From contig VTFK01000023.1 in the NCBI GenBank assembly GCA_009617715.1, positions 2,046,001-2,110,000 of the forward strand: DNA of 64,000 nucleotides. Reading direction: 5' to 3'. The notes under the pieces were generated by a model, which did no database searches, had not been told where the DNA came from, and worked only from the letters and a program-made list of their open reading frames with translations. The stretch comes from Plectrocnemia conspersa. Taxonomy: Eukaryota; Arthropoda; Insecta; Trichoptera; Polycentropodidae. Position numbers and translations under genes: made by a program. This document shows, piece by piece, positions 38,301-47,200 of this stretch. How positions within the stretch are numbered: the stretch's first letter is position 1; every line of letters starts with the position of its first letter.

Positions 38301-40522
38301 AACTGTTGAGAAAATCTGATTTTTTGTTGCTCTTAGAGGATTTGAAGCGGAATTTTACAATTCCTTTCATATCTAAGGATACTAATAATTTGGTTTTATT
38401 TTTTTCGCAAATGCAGACCGTTTCGCCTACCATACGACAAGACCCTAGGACTATATTGATGGTAAACTATGAAGAATATGTGAATATATGTTTCTATGGT
38501 ATTTTCGACCATTGTTTTAATAGCCTGCCGATGACTGAGCTTGATCAATATAAATCTGATAACAGGAAACATATTAAGAAAACCTTTGAACAGGTAGATA
38601 ATTGTCGCGAGATCAGTATAACATTTTTGTTGTACGATGTGATATACAACGATGCTGAGAATCAAATAAATTTTATTAAGAGTCATTACATGTATAAACT
38701 GTTATCGATATTAGGAGATAAACTGAAGTTTAAAATACAGATTTCATCATTTAACATGATCATCGGAAACTATGCTCTTTCTAACGGACATGTTATTAAA
38801 TCTAAAATGACAACTAGAATAATCTATAATAGTAACCATTGGATGCTCAGTGAAAAATTTAAAATATCAAATCAGGCTGTAGATTGTATTACGTTTATAG
38901 GCACGGAAAATATAGTGTGGATCGTTTTTAATAATCCAAAAGAAAAAATTGACATAATTTTCATATTATTGATAACAATGAGCATCATGTTTATTATATC
39001 GATTGCTATTATTTTAGAATATATTATTATATATAAAAAAATCAGTAACAAATTGATACTTCAAAATGCGTTTATTGACTTATGGTCCATTTTGGTATCA
39101 GTATCGATATCGAAGCAGCCCAAAAAATATTTCTATAGATCAATGTTCCTATCGTGGGTGCTCGCTTCTTCGGTCTTAACGACTTGCTACTATTACAAAT
39201 TGCTCAAAACTCTAACTGTACCTAGAATTCAACGTTTCGAGACTCAATCTGACCTACTGACCTCTAACATACCTTTATATGTATACGCTAAAAAATACGC
39301 AGATATTGCCTTTTCGTCTAATAAAAACGTCAAATATACATCTTATTTCGGTAATAATGGAAAAACATTGTCAGTATCTTTCGTGGATTATATAGTGGAG
39401 TTGACTGAAAAGGAAGAGCATTTTGCAGTTCTTATGGATTATCACACTTCAGTAAAAATTGTAAACAGTCTAAAGAAGCATGTGAGTTATTATTATGTGA
39501 AAGAAGTTGTGTTGCAATATCCGATTACGGTTTTTGGCACGTTTTACGATAAGTTTCAGGCTTCGGTTAACAGTCACATTAAGCGTTTGATTGAAAGTGG
39601 AATCATGAAAAAGACGATTGATGACAGCCAGAGTGCACAAGGTAGTGAAAGTACAGAAGGACTTGCTAAATTAAGCTTGAATTATTTTCAAAATATATTT
39701 TTTGTGATGATTCTACTCTACATTGTGGCTATTATTGTGTTTTTTATTGAAGTAATTGTTAGTAGAGTATTGTAGTTTTAGTTTTAATATTATAACTCAA
39801 ATGGTTTATGACACGTTTGCAAAGATCATTGACCGAGAAGAAGATTATTGAATCAAAAGGAGCACATGAGTTATTATTAAGTGGTGTTGAATATTTTCAT
39901 ACGGTTTGTGGCACATTTTACGATATTTTTTAGGCTGCATTTCAAAGTTAGTTTAAGCATTTGATTGACAGTAGAAGTCGATTGATGATAGTCAGAATAG
40001 GCAAGGTAGTTAAAAGTCAGATGGATATGCTAAATTGAGCTTGAATTAATCAATATATATTTTAGTGATGATTCTACTGCATGTTCTGAGTATTACTATC
40101 GTTACTAGAATATTGTAATTTATACTATTAAAAATTAAGAATTAAGTAAAGCAAAAGATTTTGTTAATAAGTCCATCAAAATTAGTATATATAATATATA
40201 TGTAAAGAAAATAGTAAGACATTCGGGGATTTTTTTTTAAATTGACATTTAAAACATTTTTTTAGAAAGCGCAGCAAAAAATTTCATAATATATTTCACG
40301 AGACATAGAGTTTTTTTTATTAAGAATTTTTTTTTGCAACATAAATTTTTGATGTTTTACTGATGAAATCTGATTAAAATAAATTGAAAAAATAGGTTAT
40401 ATTGTATTTTAATATCCTTCATAGACTCTGAATTTAACTAATGTATATTTTTAAGACTTATATAAATAAAAATACGCACCTTTATATTCTTTGCCATTTA
40501 TAGTGAAGCAAACTTCCGACAT
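26322..40522 (-). CDS. AOX: Aldehyde oxidase AOX-C (16 exons, 1278 aa)
   Basis: Exons: 40480-40522, 33434-33600, 33212-33372, 32545-32960, 31997-32220, 31834-31936, 31426-31553, 31050-31340, 30701-30985, 28279-28775, 28017-28200, 27755-27950, 26921-27687, 26655-26847, 26471-26584, 26322-26389. Exon sizes equal those of AOX-A and AOX-B except +6 in exon 4 and +3 in exon 13. The splice phases close and the frame is open. It keeps the canonical forms at sites where the other two differ: MEPQTC in the molybdenum domain, RAPG, and GEPP with the catalytic Glu at residue 1222. The 2Fe-2S and FAD motifs are as in AOX-B. It is the most diverged paralogue in its middle exons and probably nearest the ancestral enzyme. 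Intron 1 (33601-40479) hosts an IR gene on the opposite strand; intron 9 hosts a piggyBac-type MITE. Exon 1 was placed by homology ([14 protein letters not shown]) and a matching phase. Confidence 0.92.
29726..29762. repeat. Perfect 13-bp hairpin in intron 9 of AOX-C
   Basis: Arms TGACGGTATCTAG (29726-29738) and CTAGATACCGTCA (29750-29762) are exact reverse complements around an 11-base AT loop. A run of nine C residues lies just upstream. No transposon border was recognised here. Confidence 0.7.
29995..30316. mobile_element. piggyBac-type MITE (322 bp) in intron 9 of AOX-C
   Basis: The element is flanked by TTAA on both sides (29991-29994 and 30317-30320). It starts CCCTTTATGTGCC and ends GGCATATAAACGG, near-perfect inverted repeats. 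TTAA target sites with ends beginning CC(C/G) are the mark of piggyBac elements. A 72-codon minus-strand frame inside is not transposase-like. The element is non-autonomous. Confidence 0.8.
33615..35700. other. 5' half of the large AOX-C intron 1: no gene seen
   Basis: Mostly AT-rich. Two small foldbacks are visible. Arms cataatcgttgcgttaaaat and attttaaagcgacgattgtg lie at about 34420-34490. Arms tacggtgagata and tatctcaccgta lie at about 34619-34710, with a GC-richer centre. The GC-richer patch 34420-34860 may be a MITE cluster. No exon was identified. Confidence 0.5.
34619..34712. repeat. Short inverted-repeat element
   Basis: The sequence begins gctacggtgagatac and ends gtatctcaccgtacg-like text (aactatctcaccgtacg). 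Twelve bases are perfectly inverted around about 70 GC-richer bases. It looks like a very small MITE; target-site duplication not resolved. Confidence 0.5.
35735..37246 (+). pseudogene. Ionotropic receptor pseudogene, split by a hAT-type MITE
   Basis: Degraded paralogue of the intact IR at 38003-39775, same strand. Readable pieces in order are [16 protein letters not shown] (about 35885-35935), VYNFK just before the insertion and NYFMDYYK just after it, [15 protein letters not shown], then [18 protein letters not shown] (about 36712-36765), [16 protein letters not shown] and [20 protein letters not shown] ending at a stop at 37246. These match [38 protein letters not shown] and [11 protein letters not shown] of the intact gene. 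At least one frameshift (near 36890-36930), stops in the N-terminal part and the MITE at 35992-36252 disable it. Confidence 0.85.
35992..36252. mobile_element. hAT-type MITE (261 bp) inside the IR pseudogene
   Basis: Terminal inverted repeats CAGTGGCGTAGCTA at both ends, flanked by an exact 8-bp target-site duplication TTTCAAAT (35984-35991 and 36253-36260). The 8-bp duplication and CAG ends are typical of hAT elements. The interior is G-rich with no coding capacity. The IR reading frame continues directly across one copy of the duplication. Confidence 0.9.
38003..39775 (+). CDS. Divergent ionotropic receptor (IR), single exon, 590 aa
   Basis: Ligand-gated cation channel of the insect IR (variant ionotropic glutamate receptor) type, likely in chemosensory neuron membranes. 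The first ATG, at 38003, opens a signal peptide ([16 protein letters not shown]); an open frame upstream to 37976 lacks an ATG. A variable N-terminal region runs to about residue 310. Then come TM1 (about 316-344), a pore-like segment (about 357-370), TM2 (about 382-398, with the block [20 protein letters not shown]), a second ligand-binding half (about 405-560, with [18 protein letters not shown]) and TM3 (about 562-584). This is the order and spacing of divergent IRs. It is intronless and lies antisense within intron 1 of AOX-C, between a pseudogene copy and a 3' fragment. The ligand cannot be told from sequence. Frame intact, so probably functional. Confidence 0.85.
   Translation: MSYLYMIILFIPLIQCNRHILNNIKNPYEAEENILLEYLEKYALNDRLVVIRCSEADLVPNIEFVNGITTDFRIRLGRQMYTYRPNEFFETLASGSFAAELLRKSDFLLLLEDLKRNFTIPFISKDTNNLVLFFSQMQTVSPTIRQDPRTILMVNYEEYVNICFYGIFDHCFNSLPMTELDQYKSDNRKHIKKTFEQVDNCREISITFLLYDVIYNDAENQINFIKSHYMYKLLSILGDKLKFKIQISSFNMIIGNYALSNGHVIKSKMTTRIIYNSNHWMLSEKFKISNQAVDCITFIGTENIVWIVFNNPKEKIDIIFILLITMSIMFIISIAIILEYIIIYKKISNKLILQNAFIDLWSILVSVSISKQPKKYFYRSMFLSWVLASSVLTTCYYYKLLKTLTVPRIQRFETQSDLLTSNIPLYVYAKKYADIAFSSNKNVKYTSYFGNNGKTLSVSFVDYIVELTEKEEHFAVLMDYHTSVKIVNSLKKHVSYYYVKEVVLQYPITVFGTFYDKFQASVNSHIKRLIESGIMKKTIDDSQSAQGSESTEGLAKLSLNYFQNIFFVMILLYIVAIIVFFIEVIVSRVL
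39857..40120 (+). pseudogene. 3' fragment of an IR gene (tandem duplicate)
   Basis: This segment repeats, with many changes, the last ~290 bases of the intact IR. The blocks gcatgtgagttattatta, ggcacgttttacgata, gcatttgattga, ttgatgacagtcagaat, tgctaaattgagcttgaatt and gtgatgattctact recur in the same order. Stops and small deletions break the frame. The 5' part is missing. It is a relic of a further tandem copy. Confidence 0.8.
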
Positions 40523-40919
40523 CTTGATTGTATCTTGACGTCTATTTTTTTAATATAACTGTGTTGTGAAAACTGTTAAACAATATAGCTTGTGTTAGTA
40601 TTTCACTATTTGATTTTAATAATAAAAATATGTATTTGCAAATATAATATAAAATCAAACATTTAATTTGAGTGTATACATATTATATAGTTTAAGCTAT
40701 ATTTATATAAAACATTATACAAATTATAATTAATCTATATATACATATTTGTATACTTAAAAAAGATGTGAAAATAAATATTTTTTCTCTTTAATAATCT
40801 TTTGTTTTTATATGAATTTGAATAAAAGTTAAACATTATCTAAAATTATTTATAATGCTCGTTTTTTAGATACAATTATTTATGTCCTATTTAGAAATAT
40901 TAAAAAAAATAAACTAACA

Positions 40920-41000
40920 AGTATGTAAAAAAGCGCGACCGTCCACAACGAAAAACACATTCATACTGGTTCTATGGTATATATAAAGGATACCGCTCGC
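40920..41000 (-). promoter_or_regulatory. Possible TATA box of AOX-C
   Basis: On the minus strand, TATATATACC starts near 40986, about 460 bases before the AOX-C ATG. No TCAGT initiator sits 31 bases downstream, and the block conserved between the AOX-A and AOX-B promoters is not obvious here. Weak call. Confidence 0.25.
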
Positions 41001-41474
41001 TAATAAACGTTATTGTTTATAATTTTTGCTTGTTTAGAATGTGAAAAATATATATAATCACCTGCCGTGAATAAACACTGATTGGCGATTCGTCGTAAAA
41101 TCAGTTATGGCTTTCAATACTATTATTTATGTTTAAATTGTATAATATATAATATTTATATACATACATTACATTTTGCACAGTTATTGCTAATAAATAA
41201 TATAATTATAAAACCAATTCGAAAAAATCCAAAAATATTGCATAAAAATCAATTACTTACTAAAAGTACGAAGAGCATTGCGTAACTATCCTTAATGTCA
41301 AAATTGTAAAATCTTTAAAATAATAGAGTTAAAACCAATCATATTTTCTAAGTAGAAGATGATATATTTTAAACATAACAACCTTACCATGATATATTTT
41401 ACTTATTTTTTTAATTAAGTATCTTACCTAGTAAACACAGTTGTTATATTATAAATCTTTTTTTGCAACAAGAC

Positions 41475-41560
41475 AAGTGTTAACCCAATGTGTTACTACG
41501 GGGTAGCTATTATTATAACTTACAATCAATAGATGTCACTGTGGGGGGTCCACCTAGTTG
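41475..41560 (-). mobile_element. SINE 3' fragment
   Basis: On the minus strand the text AGTGACATCTATTG, then TACCCCGTAGTAACACATTGGGTT, is a shortened copy of the body and tail of the SINE at 42399-42740. The tRNA-like head is missing. Confidence 0.55.
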
Positions 41561-41769
41561 CGCAGTTAACGCCACTTTAGAACGTAAGAAATGGAATAAA
41601 ATTTGTGTAACTGAACAGAACTCCATTAGCATTAGGTTGAACACTCGTAATGAGCAGAAAAACTACATTTTTTCCATAAAAAATGCAATAGACAATGCGT
41701 CTACCGGCATAAAAACCACCATTGTGATTTTTTTTTATTCTGGCGTGAAAACCACCATTGTATTAACGA

Positions 41770-42110
41770 CCTTCAGAATGTGTTAATCTTGCGAATTTTG
41801 TTGGACCGATATATGCATTTTTGTGATTCGATAGAGAGACGTCTCAAATCAATAATATAAAAGGTCTGACACTTTGCCACATAGGAGACGATCTTGCGAT
41901 TCGAGATGAGAGGATCAGAGACGATCGAGTGCATCGAGAGTAAACGACCACGATTCTATCAGACTTAAACCTAAACACGAAAGACCTCAGCAGATCTTTC
42001 TGATGACATTACTACTCCACGAGCGCTCAGTCTACAATATTTCCGGTGTTTATTTTGGCTGTTAAGTCACACGCCTTCGGCCTCGAAACCCAAACGATCT
42101 ATTTTAATTA
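41770..42110 (+). repeat. LTR-like patch
   Basis: A GC-richer stretch starts near TGTTAATC, contains a TATA-like AATATAAAAGG (about 41855), and has many short cgagat/gatcgag motifs. It resembles a solo LTR of a retrotransposon. No matching partner LTR, primer-binding site or gag/pol sequence is in the window, so the call is tentative. Confidence 0.3.
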
Positions 42111-42398
42111 TTCAGCACTATATTCATCCATGAGATTAGGAAAATCTAGGAAAACCTAATATATGATTATCGATTAGAATTATAATTATATAATTATTAC
42201 TAATTCCAATCTCCCAGTATTATTTTTTTTGTTTATAATTTGCTGATGTTGGTATTTTATTGTTACTTCAGTAACTGGCTACATCTCTGAACTAATAACT
42301 TGTACATTTTTATTTTAAATTGAACCAATCATTTTATCAGCTCAACAATTTGTTTCGTAGTTGCATAATATAATGTACAGATATTGTAGGTCGTTTAA

Positions 42399-42740
42399 GG
42401 ACCGAATAGCGTAGTCTGTAACGTCTCAGACTAATAAATCTGAAGTTTCGGGTTCGAGCCTTGGCAGCGGCACTCTAATTTTTATTTAAAAAAATGCGCT
42501 ATCATTAAAAAACCGGCCCCGATTGCAGTGACATCTATTGGTTATCAATAATAATTTATAATTATTAATATAGATGTCACCGATCCCCAGACTTTGTCTG
42601 GTGATTAATACTTACTTGTAGGTATTCATTGTATCTGATTGACTTACTCAGTTGGTACACAGTTACCCCGTTGTAACGTATTGGGTTTACGCCTGTTTAG
42701 TTACAACGGAAGATTTAATAAAATAAATAAATAAATAAAT
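42399..42740 (+). mobile_element. tRNA-derived SINE, near full length
   Basis: It starts GGACCGAATAGCGTAGTC (A-box-like), has the B-box GGGTTCGAGCC about 45 bases on, then a unique body, tail block TTACCCCGTTGTAACG and an (aaat)n end. The same family is at 24985-25328 (minus), with fragments at 41475-41560 and 48690-48785. The body holds an internal inverted pair, gtgacatctat and atagatgtcac. Confidence 0.85.
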
Positions 42741-42889
42741 TTGATTAAATATTTTTTCTCTCCTGTATGTTGAAAATCAATGCCACTTTTAATTCATTAC
42801 TAAGTGCAGTATTGACATTTGCGTATATAGTTTTTCCACGGCTAATTTAAATGGCAGCAATGCATTAATTACCTATCTGAGTAAATCAA

Positions 42890-43650
42890 AATATCCTTAA
42901 TAAAATCAATCTCAGGAATGCAGAAATACAAATAGATGTGATACATACTGATTTTGAAAAAGTCTTCGACAATGTTTGTCATTGGTTATTATTAAAAAAA
43001 ATGTCAGACCTCGGTTTCTCAGATGATTATTCCTGAGCTGAGTCAAAATAATATTATATTTCACATCTTCGAGGGCTCAACCTGTACTCTCTGCTCTTCT
43101 CGTTATTCATTAATGTCATAATACGGCAGTTGATGACCTGAAAATGTATAGATACATTCAATCTGTTGCGGAGTCTTTCTTTCTATATAGTGATTTAGAT
43201 TATCCGTGTACCGTGGAGATGGGCTTCTACCAACTGTCGGTTCTTTAGTATCGGAAAATGACATATTATGTCATTTTTTAAACTACAAAAGGGCCTGTTG
43301 GCAATCGAGGTATTTCAAATTTGGATTTCAGGAAGTTTTTGAGAATCATGATTATACCCTCTTCTTATGTCCAAGAGGTCCGCAATAACCGACTCGCCTA
43401 TGACTGGCAGTAGCTTAGAATTCGGTTGAGTTCTTGTGTATTCCTAATTGGAAGTGAAGTGCTAGTTCTGTAAGAAAAAAGTAATTCAGTACGGAAATGT
43501 TCTGGCTTATATCTTTCAGAATTGGAAGAAGTTTTAAGTTCCTTCTAATTCACAATGGTTAAACTAGCATCGATGTTTTGGGGCGGAATCAGACTCTTTG
43601 TTATTGTCTAACACATATCCTATTAGATATGCATTGCCGTTCATTGTCAC
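42890..43650 (+). mobile_element. LINE fragment, reverse transcriptase domain
   Basis: Plus-strand text near 42950-43030 reads TDFEKVFDNV, then HWLLLKKMSDLGFS. This is reverse-transcriptase motif A of a non-LTR element. After a frame change it reads LYSLLFSLFIN near 43080, from the motif-B/C region. It belongs to the same family as the fragments at 840-1275 and 45680-46510. Dead. Confidence 0.8.
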
Positions 43651-44208
43651 GCCGACGAAGTAAAAAAATTTTTTTTAGAAATTCAAGGACACAAATTAAT
43701 TAGTTTTATGACCTTTTTAGTAATGCAGAGTTTATGGGTGATCCTGACGATTAAAAAATGAGTTTAATAACAATATAATACCATTAAAAACATTATTGAA
43801 ATATTTGGCCTTAATTTGAAAGACACCTCTTTTTCTTGAGCTACTACAAAAAATTGGTTTCTGTTAAACCATAATCTCTTGATAGGACTAATGCTGATTT
43901 TAAACCTCAATTTTCTCAAAAACCAGTTGAATATCTTGCTGCAAAGTGTGTATACCATATGTTTATTTTTTCAGATGAATTATATATTTCATCATAGTTA
44001 TTGTGAAAATTGTTGCTAAAAATAAAAAATATTATAATACTGTATGTAAAACAATTTTTATTAAGTCTTTCTATACATATAAAAATATACTTTCTATAAT
44101 TACAAATAAATAACTATAAAAATATTTTCATTTTATTTAATAATGAATATTTTGTATAATATATTATCTGTTAAACACAAAAATTTTCTAGATTCATGAA
44201 TTTTAAAG
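43651..44208. other. AT-rich spacer 3' of DHX57
   Basis: No gene seen. A minus-strand AATAAA at 44132-44137, 72 bases past the DHX57 stop, is a likely polyadenylation signal. Confidence 0.5.
44132..44137 (-). promoter_or_regulatory. Polyadenylation signal of DHX57
   Basis: AATAAA on the minus strand 72 bases downstream of the stop codon at 44209. Distance and sequence fit a used signal. Confidence 0.55.
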
Positions 44209-47200
44209 CTAATCTTTAGACACAACTTGCACAATAGTTTTGATGATTTTATTTCCATTCTCGTGATGCAGCAAATTCAAACAAGGATCCTTGATTTTCT
44301 CCTCCAACAAATTTATCAACTCTTCTCTTATAGTCTTCAACATTTCTGCCACCTGCAAATTAAATTATTGGGTAAGCATAACTCGTTGAGCAACTTCAAA
44401 GACCATACAAAGTAAAAATTACATAACACTAACAAGAGTATAATGACTACAATTTCAAGGCAATTCAAGACTAGTCAATTGTTTCTTATGACGTGTTATA
44501 CGTAGCATGTTCTATTAGAGGCCACAGCTCTTAATGACTTGCTCGTTAGCTTCATTTTTAGAAAAATAATAATACAATACTCGAATATGTAATCAAAGAT
44601 TTACTTCTTTTTATCTACATAAATAATTTTTAATATATTATAATTTATAAAGCAAACACGCAAACATAGTTGAGAAGCATTACCGTAACCAACTAAACAC
44701 AACCACATCCTTCAAAATGTTATACAATGACATACTCATTGAAACGAAAAATAAATAAAACTGGAGATTATCTACATGTATTACTCAATAATAAAAAATA
44801 TTTATTATTCATAACTAGCGGATCATACACGGCTTTGCTTGGAGTAAATATTTAAAGTAAAGGTTGGAAGGCGATTCTTCAGAAAGAGTACATAAATATA
44901 ATCTTATTCAATGTCAAAACATCAACGGGAAATAACAAAGAAAAATTACATATATTTCTTTATTTGTTTTGTAACGGCTCAAAAGAGTAATAAAGTTATT
45001 AAAATTTGTTTCAATCAGGAAGATGGTGTGATAAAGCAGATGGGGCATATTTTCCTCAGGGTCTTACAGTGCAATTAAACAACATTTGGAACGAAGAAGA
45101 AAGTGGGGTTGGTAAAGAAAAGTGCAATATGTCATGTTTTAAGCAAGGTATACTATGCGAAATTTAATTTAAATCCGTTGATAAATTAATTTGTAAACTT
45201 ATTACCTCCAAAGTTTCAACTTGAAACATTATCCAACCATCTTCTAGCGATACGATGAATGTACCTCTGTGCAATTCAATTGCTAGTTGACAACCTGTAA
45301 ATTATAAAACTATTATTACCTTTCTTCATTGTTGATAAAGAAAAATATACAAATCATTCATTAAATATGCGTTATGAAATAACACAGAATATATTATGTC
45401 ATACAATAGCCAAATTTTACATTGACAGGAAGTCAATAATAACATAATGATGTTTTAAAGCTATAATTATTTTTTAAAGTACATATCAATTTAGTATCAT
45501 TATGTTCACCATTACAAAATTGAAAAAGTAAAATAGAGCGATTCAATTCGCGATTTATAATATGACAATAGTATTTATAATACAATGTTAATTCATTCTA
45601 AAATTCTGCTGAAAAACATTATATTTAAATACAGATTATGAGGGTTTTTATATTTTTATACAAAAAAGTAATATCTAAAGAGTTATGTTATATGAACAAA
45701 ACTTATGGGGGATTGTCGAAAAAATATTTCACTCCTTCGGGTATTCTTCAAGAGTCAAATGCTGCTCATTTGCTTGTTATTTATTAATGATATAAATTCA
45801 GCATTTACATATTCCACTTTTCTTTTGTATATAAATGATTTAAAATTGTTTAGATGCATTTGATCTATTGCAGACTCTTTCTCTTTACAGTAATTTAGAT
45901 TCGCTGTAGAAATAGGATTTTTAGTATCGGTAAATGACACATTGTGCCATTTTTTTATCTCATTCACCATCAAAAAATTCACACAATCTCGGTGGAAACG
46001 TCCAGGGTAAAAAAAATCGCTTAATCGGAATCACTTTTGAGAACATGAGAAGATTCTCTCTATGTGTAAACGTCAGCGAAAAATTTTTCAAGATACTTAG
46101 CTTTGTTATAAGGAATGCATTTCACTTTAACAATCCATCAGTTATTCGTATCCTCTACGGCACTGTAGTACATAGCATTGAGTCGGGGTTTATAATTTGG
46201 AATTCCTGAGTAACCAAATACTCCCTCTTAATCTAAAACGTGCAAAAAAGGTTCTAGATATTTGCTAATTATCGTTTTTGCATCCCAGAGCTTCTCTTTT
46301 AGAAACGTTGAGATACGTTTCGCTGAGTTCTCGCAGAAAATTGTATGTCACTAAGCATTTCTTTAAATCACTGAAGAAGATGTTGACATTCCAATTATTC
46401 TCGAAGATTTCCAGTTTTGAGTTTGGGAATGTCTCGCCCATGACTATCGTCATTCAGATAGGCATCGCATTGCACATTGATTTATTTATTGTCAGCGATG
46501 AGAAGCTGATCTAGTTTGTATCATTTAATATTATTATTTGATAAATTTTTTTTCTTATATTCTATGTATTATTTTTAATTTGTTGTACAGTAGACTCCCG
46601 AATAACACGGTGCTATTTGGATATGTGTAGTTGGGGACTAGAAAATACTCTTTCAATTTATTGCAATATGTATGTACGAATCATGCGCGTGGTGAGATAT
46701 CCTCCCATTGGCTCGCTCTCCAATTTATCGTGTTATTGGGGGGTCTACTGTATTTAATTTAAATAAATAAATGTACCTGAAAATAGTACAAAAGGAAGCA
46801 ACGGCACCATTGAGCAATCTCTGATGAATATCTTCGAAGTCTTCACCTTCTCTTGATACACAAGATAAGGACTCGTAAAATGAGATACTGTATAATTAAC
46901 TGAAGTCGGATGAACGCAAACAAAGCCGTCCTGTTTCGTCTTGTAACGAAGCTCGTCGGGTCTCGGCTGACGAGGGATTGCACCACCTGCCGATTGATGG
47001 AACGATTTCTCCGGAGTGAGGACCTAATTCAACATTTTAAAGCATATACAATCGATTAATATATTCTTTAAGTTAAACAATAAATAATTTTATATCTACC
47101 TTAACAACATTGGGATACAGAGCGGCACATAAAATTGCCGCTAACAATTTTTGATTGTCACCGTTGAAATTCAACTGTAAAAAATATATAGTTATTAGAA

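Noticed and set aside
8668..40522. Xanthine dehydrogenase instead of aldehyde oxidase
   Set aside because: The FFxGYR NAD-site motif is missing in all three copies; the region reads [13 protein letters not shown]. The molybdenum domain has the insect AOX-type MEPQ/RAPG motifs or variants of them.
42399..42480. Functional tRNA gene
   Set aside because: The A- and B-box-like motifs are there, but no cloverleaf with proper acceptor and anticodon stems can be drawn. The same head recurs attached to a repeat body, so it is a SINE.
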